The notes under the pieces: model-generated
Seen by the model: only the letters and a program-made list of their open reading frames with translations
Told to the model about the DNA's origin: nothing
Database searches by the model: none
From: Phragmites australis
Taxonomy: Eukaryota; Streptophyta; Magnoliopsida; Poales; Poaceae
Direction: 5' to 3'
Assembly (NCBI RefSeq): GCF_958298935.1
Contig: NC_084939.1
Span: 26,108,001-26,172,000 of the forward strand
DNA length: 64,000 bases
Program-made: the position numbers and the translations under genes
Shown here: piece by piece, positions 45,519 through 56,790 of the stretch
Numbering within the stretch: the stretch's first letter is position 1
Layout: every line of letters begins with the position of its first letter

Positions 45519-47192
45519 GCTTTTGTAGTAGTTTTTCCTTCTTCTTTTCTTTTGACTTGATGTAAATATGAGAGTGATCCCTCAGAACATCTATCCTTCT
45601 TTGTGAATATAATGGAAGCCTTTCTTTGGGGTCGCAACTCCAGTATTTTGAGTACTTAGTGTAGTTTCCGCTGTTTTCACTTGATGCCTCGAGGAGTACT
45701 CAGTCGGACCGACCCCGACCTTTCCTTCCCCGAGAACGAAGTCGCCCCGGCTGTCCTTCTCGGTGCGTTCAGCCCCCGAGCCCTCACGAGTCCGCAACGG
45801 CTAAGTCGAAAGACAAAGGCACGAACTTCCTTGCTCGGGAGATAGATCGATCCAGCACAGAGCACGCCATGACCCGTGAACACTTTTCCGCCTTGCGACC
45901 ACTCAGTCAGCAGACCGGAGACACGCGCGGGCGGGAATGCGACCAAGAGTCCCCATGGTTTGGTGGTGCCCGGGCTTAGGACGGACCGGACCGAACACCG
46001 ACAGCCCGCCCCTTAGGCCTAGGCTCCGGACTACTCGAGCAACTCGAGCGATAGGATTACCCAGGGCGCCTAGGGACTCGGTAGTGCTCGGGGCCCTAAA
46101 AACGGACCGAACACCACGACCACCATGAAAGACTTCGATCGGACATTACCGCACGTACGGTACACCTTTCTATGGACCGTTCTGTCGTTCTAGGAAAGAG
46201 TGGACACACGGTAGGGTTTTGTGCGTGAGGAGACCATCTCACCGGGCAGATTAGAATACGAGGGCCCCCGAGGATGACTCGGGAACAAAATATTATTGAA
46301 TGTAAATTCATCTGAATTTAACCACTCACCGGACAGCTGTCAGCCTTTCGGCCAACCGATCCAGGAGCGGCATGCGCTCCGAGCTCGGGGTGCCCGGGGA
46401 CTCGGTTCCCGCAGCCGGGGCACCTGAGCATCAAGGGGCGCATGAGGAGCCCGGGGTCAGGCGATCTCGACCACTCACACTTGAGCGGTAGGACCACCCG
46501 AGGACCCTTGGGGCCGAGCAGCGACCTAGGCACTGAGGCCCTCACGGTCGAGCTGCTTTAGCTTTGATTGTCGATCTGTGACTTAAGAGAAAATGGAGAA
46601 ATTCTTTGCTTGGTGCGCTCTGTTAGTGCGGTACTCGTTATAGACTGCTCTCGTTTTTGACCTGAGACCTCTCGAATACCCAGACCGGCGGACAAGAGCA
46701 GGCAGAGGCATAACCCAGAGGTCCTATGGTTCGGTGGCGCCCGGGTATGACAGACCAGACCGAGCACCGACAGCCCGCCCCTGGGGCCTAGGCTCCGGAC
46801 TACTCGAGCAGCTCGAGCGATAGGATTACCCGAGAACCCTAGGGGCTCGGTAGTGCCCGGGAGCCTGCCACGACCCCGAACACCATAGCCTACCACAACA
46901 GACGTAAGCCAGCGGCAACTGCCCGCGCGCATACCGATCGGGATTCTTTTATCAGCGGGGAAAAAGAGAGAGCGAACTTTTCTCGCACAATCGAGCATCT
47001 CACCAGACAGATTAAACATATGGAATCCAGAAAAATGAAATTGACACATGATTGCACATTAACATTCATACTGTATTGATAATTTTTTACAAGGTTGGGT
47101 GACTTACCCAGTTAGTGGTAGCCCCCGGTCAACTTGGGGGGGGGGGGGGGGAAGCCCCCGGCCTGGTTGACCTGAGCCGCGAGCATGGCCAT
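45519..47192. other. Spacer between antisense gene and pol, with a duplicated block
   Basis: Two copies of a ~100-bp block (about 45985-46090 and 46765-46865) share CCTAGGCTCCGGACTACTCG and TCGAGCGATAGGATTACCC. A 16-G run is at 47136-47151. Next to it, GGTAGCCCCCGGTC (47117-47130) echoes the polypurine-tract complement at the 3' LTR. A possible poly(A) signal region for the antisense gene is near 45605 (AATATAATGG). Confidence 0.6.
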
Positions 47193-48328
47193 CTACGGGT
47201 AGAACTTGCGCAGGTGCTCGATGATCCATGGGTTGGGGAGCGGTTGCCCATCTTCTGCAGCCAGCCGGAAGGAGCCTTCTCGCGGGACTCCGATCACGGT
47301 GAAGGGGCCTTCCCACATAGGGGACAGCTTATTCCTTCCTTCGCGTGATTGGACGCGTCGGAGAACTAGATCCCCCACCTCGAGAGACCGGGCCCAGACG
47401 TGGCACTGATGGTAGCGCCGGCGCTCCTCCAAGTAGTCGACGTCGTCGCGCCTCTGCTGTTCCTGTTCGCCTTCAGAGTAGGCATGCACCCGAGGGGAGC
47501 CTAGAGTGAGCTCGGAGGGGAGGACCGCCTCAGCGCCGTACACGAGGAAGAAAGGAGTCTCCCCGGTAGCGCGGCTTGGTGTGATCCGATTGGCCCATAG
47601 CACGGCATGCAGCTCATCGACCCACCCCTTCTCGTGCTTTGCGAGCACGTCGTAGGTCCGGGTTTTGAGCCCCTTTAGTATCTCCGCGTTGGCGCGCTCA
47701 ACCTGCCCGTTGCTTCAAGGATGAGCGATGGAGGCGAAGCAGAGTTTGATGCCGAGGTCTTCGCAGTAGTCCCCGAACAGGGCACTTGTGAACTGGGTGC
47801 CGTTGTCGGTAATGATCCGGTTCGGGACACCAAAGCGACTGGTGATGCCGCGGATGAACTGGAGCGCCATGTTCTTGGTCACCTTGATGACTGGGACCGC
47901 CTCCGGCCACTTGGTGAATTTGTCGATGGCGACGTAGAGGTACTCATAGCCCCCGATTGCTCGGGGGAATGGACCCAGAATGTCCAGCCCCCAGACCGCG
48001 AAAGGCCACGACAGGGGATGGTGTGAAGAGCCTGAGCTGGCTGGTGAATCTGCTTTGCATGGAACTGGCACGCTCTGCAGCGCCGAACCAGCTCGGAAGC
48101 ATCCTGGAGGGCTTTAGGCCAGTAGAAACCTTGCCGGAAGGCCTTCCCGACCAGCGTGCAGAACGATGCATGGCCACCACACTCGCCCTCATGGATCTCA
48201 GCGAGAAGCTCGCCGCCTTCTGCCCGGGAGATGCATTTCAGGAGAATACCGCCTGCGCTACGCCGGTAGAGATCCCCATCTACTATGGTATAGCGTTTGG
48301 ACTGCCGAGCAACTCTTTCGGAAGACGC
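47193..48328 (-). pseudogene. Tat-like integrase
   Basis: Zinc-binding region HEGECGGHASFCTL...CRACQFHA, then the core with D (WGLDILGPF), D (ITDNGTQF) and E (SNGQVERANAEIL), and a C-terminal GKLSPxWEGPF-like segment ending LRKFYP-stop at 47193-47195. A TGA at 47715-47717 lies just before SNGQ, a frameshift is near 48010-48020, and the frame is closed upstream at 48329. All catalytic residues are present but in separate frames. Confidence 0.9.
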
Positions 48329-48949
48329 CTAATCCCCGGGGAGGAACTTTTCCTTCAAGTACCCTCGGATGTCGTCCATCCACGAGGCTTCTTGAGAACA
48401 TTCAGCAAGTGCAGCACACTCGCCGGACGGCGGCACCCTGACGGGGCTTCCCACTGAGGGCGCCGCCGGGGTCCCCTGAATTGAGTTCGAGGTTTCCCCT
48501 TCGCCCTGTTCGGCAGGCAGGACGGAAGGCCGTGTGAGTCTTTCTTCAAAGACTCCGGCAGGGACGCGCGCACGGGAGGAGGCCAGGCGGGAGAGGTCGT
48601 CGGCCAGAGCGTTGTCACGGCGAGGGATGTACCGCAGCTCCAGGCCATCGAAGCGCTTCTCCAGCTTCCTGACTGCCGCCACGTATGCCACCATTTGAGG
48701 ATCCGTGCACTGGTACTGTTTGGACACCTGGTTGACCACCAGCTGGGAGTCTCCCTTGACCAGGAGGCGACGAATCCTGAGGCCCACCGTGGCTCGGAGG
48801 CCAGCGATGAGACCTTCATATTCCGCCATGTTGTTGGATGCGCGGAACTGTAGCTGCATGACGTACCGGAGTTCTTCACCCGTTAGGGAGGTGAGAACCA
48901 CTCTGGCCCCCGCGCCTTTCAGCGAGAGGGAATCGTCGAAATGCATGAT
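48329..48949 (-). pseudogene. Second, archaeal-type RNase H (aRNH)
   Basis: MHFDDSLSLKGAGARVVLTS, then NNMAEYEGLIAGLRATVGL, VKGDSQLVVNQVSKQY and RRDNALADDLSRLA give the D-E-D-D pattern of this RNase H. It follows the retroviral-type RNase H region, the double arrangement of Tat/Ogre elements. A TAG at 48950-48952 separates it from the upstream frame. Confidence 0.88.
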
Positions 48950-48952
48950 CTA

Positions 48953-49899
48953 GTACCCGGGCGCATCGTGCCCGGGATATGCAGAAATCTCTTCTGGGAC
49001 AACCTCAGGGATGGGTGTCCATTCTGCCACGAAGTCAGAGAGTGCCTGGCTTTTGATCGCCTGGCGACTGACAAAGTGCAGGTCGAACTCCGCCAGCTCC
49101 ACCGCCCACTTGACAACACGCCCAGTGTCTTCTCGGTTCTGGAGGATAGGTCCCAGTGGGTACGCGGTAACCACCGAGACCTTGTGCGCCTGGAAGTAGT
49201 GACGCAGCTTCTGGGAAGCGACGAGAATGGCGTAGAGCAGCTTCTGAGCCTGGGGGTACCTTGTTTTGGCTTCCCGGAGGACTTCACTGACGAAGTACAC
49301 CGGTCGTTGTACCCGGCAGGCCCGGACCGCGCCCTCACCCGAGGGGCTGTTGCAGCCCCCAGGCTGGGCGACGTGGTCGGGCTCTACTCCCTGATCGTGA
49401 GGAGCCGTGTGCTCGGGCTCGACCCCCTGTTCAGGGGGAGCCAAGTGCTCAGGCTCGACCCCCTGCTCGGGGGGAGTCGAGAGGACGGGGGAGTACTCGG
49501 GGGCGGCCGGGAGCTGGGACCCAGCACCTGGCCCCGCGCACTCGTCGCACTCTACCACCAGCACCATGCTTACGACCTGAGGAGTGGCCGATACGTAGAG
49601 TAGCAGTGGCTCACCTTCGGACGAAGCCACCAGCATGGGTGGTGAGGTGAGGTATTTCTTTAGATCGCGGAAGGCCTGCTCGGCCTCCGGCGTCCAGTCG
49701 AAACGACCGGTCTTCTTCAGAAGCTTGAAGAGGGGGAGCCCCCGCTCCCCAAGTTTGGAGATGAAGCGCCCGAGGGCCGCCATGCAGCCGTCGAGACACT
49801 GAACCTCCTTGAGTCGAGCCGGGGGTCGCATCTGCTCGATGGCCCGGATCTTCTCTGGATTGGCCTCAATTCCTCAGCTGGAAACCAAGAAACCGAGGA
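48953..49899 (-). pseudogene. RT C-terminal part and RNase H, with an inserted PEQGVEPEH repeat
   Basis: Starts just left of the solo LTR with KLLGFLVSS, a stop, then GIEANPEK and [38 protein letters not shown] and [20 protein letters not shown]. Between the RT thumb and RNase H sits an unusual insert (about 49370-49500) with three copies of PEQGVEPEH or a close variant, encoded by ~30-bp DNA repeats. Confidence 0.87.
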
Positions 49900-49904
49900 G
49901 CTTG

Positions 49905-50486
49905 TGTTGGTGATGTGCCCTAGAGGCGATCGAGTTTGCGGATTGGATCTGCTAATGGGCTTTAATGTTGATTAAAGGACCATTAGGGTTTAGAGTCATA
50001 ATAGGCTTTAATGTTGATTAAAGGCCCATTAGCGTGCTCTATATAAGAATAGGCAGGGGCCAAGGCGCATTGAGTTTTTTTTCCAGAAAAACAGATCTTG
50101 CCACCAAAAACCCTGGCCGCCTCCTATTCCCGAACTCCCTTCGAAACCCTAGCCGGGCGCGCGGTGCTAGCACACCGGCGCACGGCGATTCCATCCTTGT
50201 ACGTGTGGATACCGTAGAGGCGCTGCTACTATTGCGGTGCTGATCTGCTCAGGAGTACTCGGGACGTACTCGTGAATACTCGGAAGGTGCTCGGGACGTG
50301 CTCGGGACGAGGTTGACGATCGACTACTTGACGCGCACGACGTTGGTTTGGTCTGCTCCAACTCTTCTTCTGCTGCACTGCTCGTCAAGTGGTAACGATT
50401 CATGATCCCCTACTCGCATGGCTTCCTGGTTGAATGCGGTAGAGAAAATTTATTTTGTGCTAGCGTAGCCTGCCCGTTACCCAACA
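49905..50486 (+). mobile_element. Solo LTR nested in the pol gene
   Basis: 582 bp with ends TGTTGG...CCAACA and the target duplication GCTTG at 49900-49904 and 50487-50491. Contains CTCTATATAAG (TATA, about 50036) so the LTR reads on the plus strand. It has no internal retrotransposon sequence. It interrupts pol exactly at the KLLG motif. A diverged relative lies at 31726-32335. Confidence 0.9.
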
Positions 50487-50491
50487 GCTTG

Positions 50492-51440
50492 CCCGCAGGT
50501 ACCCCAAAGACACATTTCTCAGGGTTGAGCTTCAGGCGGGTAGTGCGGAGACTATTGAAAGTCTCGGCAAGGTCTTCGAGCAGGGTGACGCGGTCTCGGG
50601 ATTTGACCACGAGATCATCGATGTAGGCCTCGACGTTGCGACCAACCTGCGAATCAAGGGTCATGCGAATAGCGCGCTGGAAAGAAGACCCAGCGTTGCG
50701 CAAACCAAAAGGCATTAACATATAACAATAAGTCCCCACCGGGGTGGTAAAAGCAGTTTTTTCTTCATCCTCTATGGCCATGCGAATCTGGTGATAACCA
50801 GAGTTTGCATCTAAAAAACACAAAAGATCACATCCTCCGGTTGCATCTACAATCTGATCTATGCGGGGCAAAGGAAAATGATCTTTAGGGCAAGCCTTGT
50901 TTAGGTCGGTGTAGTCCACGCACATGCGGAGCTTGCTGTTGGCCTTCGGGACGATAACTGGATTTGCCAGCCACTCGGGGTGGAGGACTTCTCGGATAAA
51001 TTCGGCGTCAAGGAGCTTGCTGACCTGCTCCCGAATGAATTCCTGTCGCTCAGGCGCCTGCCGCCGGACCTTCTTCTTCACCGGGTGTGCGTCCGGACGC
51101 ACAGCCAAGTGGTGCTCGATCACCTCCCTAGGGATCCCGTGAATGTCGGACGGTTGCCATGCAAACATGTCAGCATTAGCCCGGAGGAAGGTAACAATCG
51201 CGCTTTCCTATTTGCCATCCCGGTCACCGCCGATTCAGATGACCTGGGAGGCGTCTTCGCCCACCACGACCTCCTTTGTAGGAACGGAGGCGTCGGCGGC
51301 GAGTCGGGGTTTGGATGAAGAGGGTCCCGGGCCCTCTGGACAGCCCTCAACCTCGGCCTGAGATGAGACCAAAGCCAGGTATGACTGCTCGGCGCAGGAG
51401 ACGGCGCCGCCGGAGTCGGCAGTCACAGAGATGGGGCCTG
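50492..51440 (-). pseudogene. Tat-like reverse transcriptase
   Basis: MFAWQPSDIHGIPREVIEHH, MCVDYTDLNKACPKDHFPLP, FLDANSGYHQI, MPFGLRNAGSSFQR and the catalytic AYIDDLVVKS. Continues to VPAGKLLG where the solo LTR interrupts it. Stops in frame near 51235 and 51210 separate it from the protease. Confidence 0.92.
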
Positions 51441-51906
51441 CTAGGCCGGCATCTTGACTGTGAGATACGCATAATGCGCAGCCATCATGAACTTTGCGAC
51501 CGCCGGACGCTCGAGGATGGCATTGTAGGGGAGGGGGAGCTCCACAACATCGAAGAGGACGTTCTTCGTGCGGAAGTTGTCCCAACTCCCGAAGGTCACG
51601 GGTAGCTCGACCTGCCCGAGGGGCAGGGAGTGCCCGGGTGTCACTCTGTAGAATGGAAGCGACGACTTTAAGCGCCTGGAGGGCACCTGCAGCTTCTCGA
51701 AGGCCTCCTAGGAGAGGAGGTTGAGGCCTGCACCCCCATCGATCAGCACTCTGCCGACCCTTACATTGCAGATGGTGCGGGACACCACCAAGGGTAGTCG
51801 CCCCACGCCTGCAGTACTGGCAGGGTGATCGGCTATACTGAATATGATCGGAGCGTCCGACCATCTCAGGGGCCTTGTGGCCTCTTCGCTCGGGGTTGCC
51901 GAGCAT
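51441..51906 (-). pseudogene. Tat-like aspartic protease
   Basis: VGRVLIDGGAGLNLLS with the D-G-G active site, a TAG at 51708-51710, then EAFEKLQVPSR and LPLPYNAILERPAVAKFM. Short gap to RT. Confidence 0.85.
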
Positions 51907-53733
51907 ACCTCACGGCGCATGGTCTTGATGCCGCGCCGCGAGGAAGGCGTATAGGCGCCTCCGTCGATGAAGGCGACGGTGTGCTCGGGCTCCTGAAAGC
52001 TGAGCTCTGTGTTGCCGGGGGCGGCCTCAGCGTCGCCTCCCCCGCGGGACTCGTCGCGCTCCCTCTGGCGCTGCTCGATGAGGCCCTTGACCGTACGGCA
52101 CTCTATGAGGTCATGCCATCTGGTCTGGTGGATTGGGCACCATTTGCCTGGCTCGGGCCCCGCAGGAGCGGGGGCCCTTGCTGGAGCGGGAGCCCGGGCT
52201 GGGGCCGGAGCCCTTGCGGGAGCCGGAGTCCTAGGAGGGGCCCTGGCCGGGGCTCTCGCGTGCGCAGGCCGTCTGTCGGCGGCCGCCTGGCGTTCTTGCC
52301 GACGGTCGGCCTCTTGGACCGGCCTGTGGGCGGGGCCCTGGGTCGGCTCGACGGGAGCAGCCTCCGCCTCCTTCTCTTTTTCTTTTCCCGCCTGTCGGAG
52401 CGGGAAGAACTTGGTTGGTCGGTGGCGGGGCGCTCGGGGAGCGGAGCGTGCCAAGCCCGCGCCTCCACCGCCTTGGCGCACTTGTCGACCAGCACGAAGA
52501 GTTCCGCAGTGGTCTTGATCTCGTGCGTACCTAGCTTCTCGAGCATCCGGTCGTCGCAGATGCCCTGCCAGAAAGCGACGATAACAGTGTGGGGGGCTAT
52601 TCGTGGGATAGTGTTGCGGACCTGACTGAAGCACTGAATAAAGCACCGCAACGTCTCCCCCTCCTGCTGCTTGACGGTGTGGAGGTCGCACTCCAAGCCG
52701 GGGCACGTGAACGTGCCCTAAAAATTAGCCACGAACTGGTGGCAAAGATCATCCCAGGAGCTAATAGACCCTGGGGGTAAGTTCATGAGCCAAGAACGGG
52801 CAGAGCCCCTCAAGGCGACATGAAAATAATTAGCCATCACCTTCTCACTGCCACCGGCCGCCTGGACGACCGTAGTGTATATCTGGAGGAACTCAACGGG
52901 GTCGATGGACCCGTCGTACTTCTTTGGCAGCTCAGGGCGGAACTTGGAGGACCATTTGACCCAGCGAAGCTTGCTAGTGAAGGCACGGCAGCCGGTGCCG
53001 TACCCTGTGGCGCAGGTGGCATTCCTTGGCGGTGAACACTGGTGAGCCGGGGAATCCTGGCGGTTATAGGCCGGCAAAGAGAAAGCCTGGTCCTCAGCTT
53101 CGGCCTCCTGCCGGGTTTCCCGCTGGCGCTCGAGAGTGACACGTGCATCTTCGAGGCCCCTCCGCTCGTTGAGACATAAGCGGAGGTCCTGGGCTCCGGA
53201 CGCGGCCAGGGGGGCGGCGCTCCGCCTGGAGGCCCCCTGCCTGTGCGAACGTTACCCGACGATGGGCCGGTTCTGGCGGTGCCACGCTGGGTGGTGGCAC
53301 GAGAACTCTCGGCCAACACCTAGCGGTGAGCAGTGCCGACCAGGGCAGTGACTTCTTGGAGCCAGCGGCCCTTCGGGGTTTCCGCCGTCGCCTGGACAGG
53401 CGGGTGCCGGAGGAGAGCGTGCGCCGCAAGCAGCGCGCTCCCGGGGCTGGCCTCGCCGAAGGCGAGCTTGCGCCGGAGAGGCACCCGGCGCTATCCAGAT
53501 GCGGACCTGGCGGCCGGAGTCTCAACCGCCAGCTAGGGGTCGGATGGTGCACCGGCGGCGGCGGCGGCGGCCCGGCTGGGCCCAGCGCCCTGGTCCCCTT
53601 GGGAGGGGAACACCGCACGTGCAGATCGCGGCTGCTGCTGGGACGCAGCAGCGACTAGGGCCTCCTGTGCGAGGGGCTGCATTTCCCCGCTGGAACTGGA
53701 GCCGGAACGCTGGAGGTGGTGACCACCGGCCAT
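51907..53733 (-). pseudogene. Tat-like gag
   Basis: Candidate start at 53733 (MAGGHHLQRSGSSSSGE). The Gag core is at about 52950-52500: LPKKYDGSIDPVEFLQIYTT, VALRGSARSWLMNLPPGSIS and FWQGICDDRMLEKLGT. A Pro/Ala/Arg-rich region follows, then CPIHQTRWHDLIECRTV, a CCHC/CHHC-like knuckle, at about 52140-52090. Lesions: stops near 53533 and 53320, a frameshift near 53080, a TAG at 52718-52720, and a frameshift near 52120. Confidence 0.85.
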
Positions 53734-53778
53734 TTTTTCTGTGGAAGAAAATAAACAAACAGATTTAGGGATGCTTCC

Positions 53779-53796
53779 CCTCTACCTGGCGCGCCA
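53779..53796 (-). other. Primer-binding site of the Tat-like element
   Basis: Minus-strand TGGCGCGCCAGGTAGAGG, two bases from the 5' LTR end. I do not assign the tRNA. Confidence 0.75.
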
Positions 53797-53798
53797 GC

Positions 53799-55258
53799 TG
53801 TCGGAGGATTAACTCCTGTCGCAGGGATCCTGAGAGACCCCTTTTTAGAGATTCGGCCGGGGGGATGATCCTGAATAAGTTCGTCGGAGAAATAAATGGG
53901 AATGAATGCAATGGTCGGTGGTGGGGGTGTTGACCTAGTGCAAGAAGAAGTAACTGCACCGGAAATTAGACAGGTTCAGGCCGCACGGGGGCGTAATACC
54001 CTACTCCTGTATGGATGCTATAACTGTCCTGAGGAAGTCCCTCAAGGATGTTGCTGGTTACAAGAATATGGGCCTATCTAAGAGCTTGGAGCTCCTTGTT
54101 CTTCGGCTGGAACTGGGCTTAGCCTTCCTCATAGAGTTTCTCTTGTGCTGTATTCTTCGTGTCGGCTCTTGGTCTCTGTTTTGCTATTCTTCATCTCTTG
54201 TTCTGTCGCCCCCTTGCTTCTGTGCTGCCGACTGTTTTAAGTACTCGCCGGCCGCGACATGCCCCGAACGGAAGGAGGGGGCTTGAGTTCCGAGACGCCA
54301 TAAATGGAAGGGGCGTCATCATTTCTTCTGGGTGAAGTGACCGGGGGTGGAAAATGCGTCGCACGCCCGGTCACCCGTCACCATAAATGCCCTGGCAACG
54401 GGCGCCGTGGAGAGGGTCCACCGAGCAGCTGCAGAGGAACCCGGCGTGCTCGCCCTGTCTTGTTCCCCTACCACAGCAGCACGGCAGACAAAACGCCTTG
54501 ATCCTTACGACGTTATCCCAAGACAAGCCGGATGGCACGGGACGGGAACCGTGCAATTAATGACCCCACGCCTCTCTGCCAAAATATGGCAGGAACTGAC
54601 GCTGAGCGCGGCGGGAGCAGTTGGAGGTGTCAGGCCGCGCACGCTCCTTAAATGCGGCCTCGGGCCTCTGACTAGTTGACACCTCATCGGTAGGCCCCTC
54701 GGGGGTCTTTCTGGGTCGTCGGGGTACCGAGTGCTCGGGGGTACTGTTCACATCCCCGAGCACTCTCTCCCGAGAATGCCTATCCTTGTCCTCGAGATGC
54801 CGGGTGCTCGGGGGTATTGTTCACCTCCCCGAGCACTTTCTCCCGAGCACTCTTGCACGGACCCTCGGGGAACCGGGTGCTCGGGGGCTGCCGCGTGCAG
54901 CCCCGAGCACTCTCTCCCGAGCACTCTTGTACGGATCCTCGTGGAACCGAGTGCTTGGGAGCTGCCGCACGCAGCCCCGAGCACTCTCTCCCGGAACTTT
55001 GCTCTTCTGATCGTCGGGGGACTAGGGTGCTCGGGGGTGACCGGACACCTCCCCGAGCACTTTCTTCCCGGTACTTGGATTTCGTGGATCATCGGGGAAC
55101 TGGGATACTCGGGGGCCGCCGACCGTGGCCCCGAGCACCTTCTCCCGGGACTTGACCTTTTCTCATCCTACAGGAGAGACCTCACGGGATGGCGCCATGT
55201 GGCGGATGGCTGGCCTGGCCTCGGGATTCGGGGACCCCTGGTTCTTGATACATCGACA
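53799..55258 (-). repeat. 5' LTR of the Tat-like element
   Basis: 1460 bp, begins (plus) TGTCGGAGGATTAAC and ends TACATCGACA. Holds the same hairpin array at 54719-55150 and about 15 bp more than the other LTR near 54030. Confidence 0.93.
54719..55150. repeat. Tandem hairpin array in the 5' LTR
   Basis: Same structure as 41262-41690, with substitutions that partly keep the arms paired. Confidence 0.85.
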
Positions 55259-55316
55259 GCATTGGTATATTGTTGATGCAGCGGGAGAAGCAAGAACTTG
55301 CGTGAGAACAGCTTTC

Positions 55317-55387
55317 ATATGTATCTGCCATATGGAGAAACTGATCTTGCCATCAAACTTCTCAATGTCAAATTTAATAGATGACAT
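55317..55387 (-). pseudogene. Possible Copia gag N-terminal fragment
   Basis: MSSIKFDIEKFDGKISFSIW then QIHMKAVLTQ resembles the start of a UBN2-type Gag. Nothing else of the element is seen. It would be the target into which the Tat-like element jumped. Confidence 0.45.
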
Positions 55388-55554
55388 ATTGGAGAGAAAA
55401 AAAAATTGTAGATCAAAATTTGTGATAGGTTCTGAAAAAAGAAATCCCTGGTACGAGGCTGGTGCATGGAAAATTTTTTAGCTCAAAAGGTTGTGTTGGT
55501 AACCTTTCTGGTACGCGCACTGGGTGCGCGTAGAAATAATGGCCATCAATTCGT

Positions 55555-55795
55555 GTTCGGCCACTAGTCGCTTCAACCATCTACTCGAGTTCGACTACTA
55601 GTTGAGTTGACCATCTACTCAGGTTCGACCACTAGTTGTTTCGATCATCTACTCGAGTTCGACCACTAGTCGTTTCGACTATCTACTCGGGGTCGATCAC
55701 TAGTAGTTTCGACCACCTCCTCGGATTCGACCATCCTTTCGGATTCGACCATCTAGTCGGATTCGACTATCCTTTCAGGTTCGACCACTAGTTCT
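55555..55795. repeat. ~34-bp minisatellite (about six degenerate units)
   Basis: Units such as TTCGACCACTAGTTGTTTCG followed by ATCATCTACTCGAG, with several substitutions per unit. Non-coding, not CRISPR (no constant repeat with unique spacers). Confidence 0.75.
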
Positions 55796-55808
55796 TGTGA
55801 GGAGTAAC

Positions 55809-56790
55809 TGTCAGAGGGTGAACTCCTCAAGCGGGGATCCGGAGGGACCCCTTTGAGATTCGGCCGGGGGGATGATTCTGAATCCACTTTGCACGTGAAA
55901 TAAATGGGAGTAAATGAGATGCAGGTGGAGGTGGAATGATCGGATGCAGGAAGGAGTAAATGCTCAGGGGATTTTTAGACAGGTTCAGGCCGTAGTGAGC
56001 GTAATACCCTACTCCTGTGTGTATGCTATAAATGCTCTGAGAATGTTTCTCTGAGGATCTGCTGAGTTACAAGAATATCTAAGTCTAGAGCTTCGTGCTC
56101 CTTGTTCTTCAAGACTCGCTGATGTGTTCCGTGCTTCGGTGTTTGTCGTCGATTCTGCGGGTGTGTCCGATGTCCAGACTTGGTCCTTCTCCGGGGAGCC
56201 TGCCCTGCTTATATACCCACCAGGGCGGTAGCGTGCCCAGAAAGGATGGCGCGAGTTTCAAGGCGCCATAAATGGAAAGCAACTATTATGGACTGCTGCG
56301 CGAGGTGACGGGGAGGGTTGAAAACGCGCCCCCGTTCAATCGTCGTCGTCGTCATCCCGCTTTTTAGCGGTACAGCGGGGAGGGCCCGCCGTGCAGCCAC
56401 TGGGCAGCCCGGCGTGCCCGCCCGATCAGAGCAGGCCTGACATAGCAGGGCGACAGGCGGTGTGCCTCGAGCTTTGCGACGTTATCCCGAGGGGCGCCGG
56501 ATGACGCGCGATGGGACCCATGCATTAAATGCCCCCACGCCTCCCTACCAGTCTGTGGCATGGACTGGCAACAGGCGTGGGGGGAGTGGTTGGAAGTGAC
56601 AGGCCACGCGCTCTCTTAAATGCAACATCGGGCCTTTCACCAGCTGACACCTCACCGCTGAGCCCTTGTGGGGACCACCGGCGATGGACTTCTCAGGCCC
56701 TTGGGGAACTGTGAGTGCTCGGGGGCTACTGTTCGCAGCCCCGAGCACTCTCTCCCGAATATGCCCTTCTCTTGGTCCTCGGGGAACTAC
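55809..56790. repeat. Truncated LTR related to the Tat-like LTR
   Basis: Begins TGTCAGAGGGTGAACTCC and follows the 53799 LTR through GAGATTCGGCCGGGGGGATG, TTAGACAGGTTCAGGCCG and GTAATACCCTACTCCTGT to a single GTGCTCGGGGG...CCCCGAGCAC hairpin at 56717-56748. Ends abruptly near 56790 where another element begins. Much diverged. Confidence 0.75.

Larger units (their letters stand above)
40357..55258 (-). mobile_element. Tat-like Ty3/Gypsy retrotransposon with an antisense gene
   Basis: A structurally complete element of 14.9 kb. LTRs are 40357-41793 (3' LTR) and 53799-55258 (5' LTR), both TG...CA; the 5-bp target duplication GCATT is at 40352-40356 and 55259-55263. Read on the minus strand: 5' LTR, primer-binding site TGGCGCGCCAGGTAGAGG (53796-53779), gag, protease, RT, RNase H, a second archaeal-type RNase H, integrase, spacer, then an antisense gene on the plus strand, and a polypurine tract (complement of 41794-41808) next to the 3' LTR. 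The second RNase H after the usual one and the extra antisense ORF between pol and the 3' LTR are marks of the Tat lineage (with Ogre, Grande, Retand). The LTRs differ by roughly 4% in the ~200 bp I compared plus indels, so it is not recent. Gag-pol carries several stops and frameshifts and a solo LTR insertion; this copy is defective. Confidence 0.95.

Noticed and set aside
47136..47151. G16 run as a functional polypurine tract of the Tat-like element
   Set aside because: The element is transcribed on the minus strand, where this run is C; it is on the wrong strand for priming plus-strand synthesis.
47721..49603. Plus-strand ORFs of 101-220 codons opposite pol
   Set aside because: Shadows of integrase and RNase H, no domain similarity.
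55555..55795. CRISPR-like array
   Set aside because: Units are degenerate tandem repeats without unique spacers, in a plant nuclear genome.
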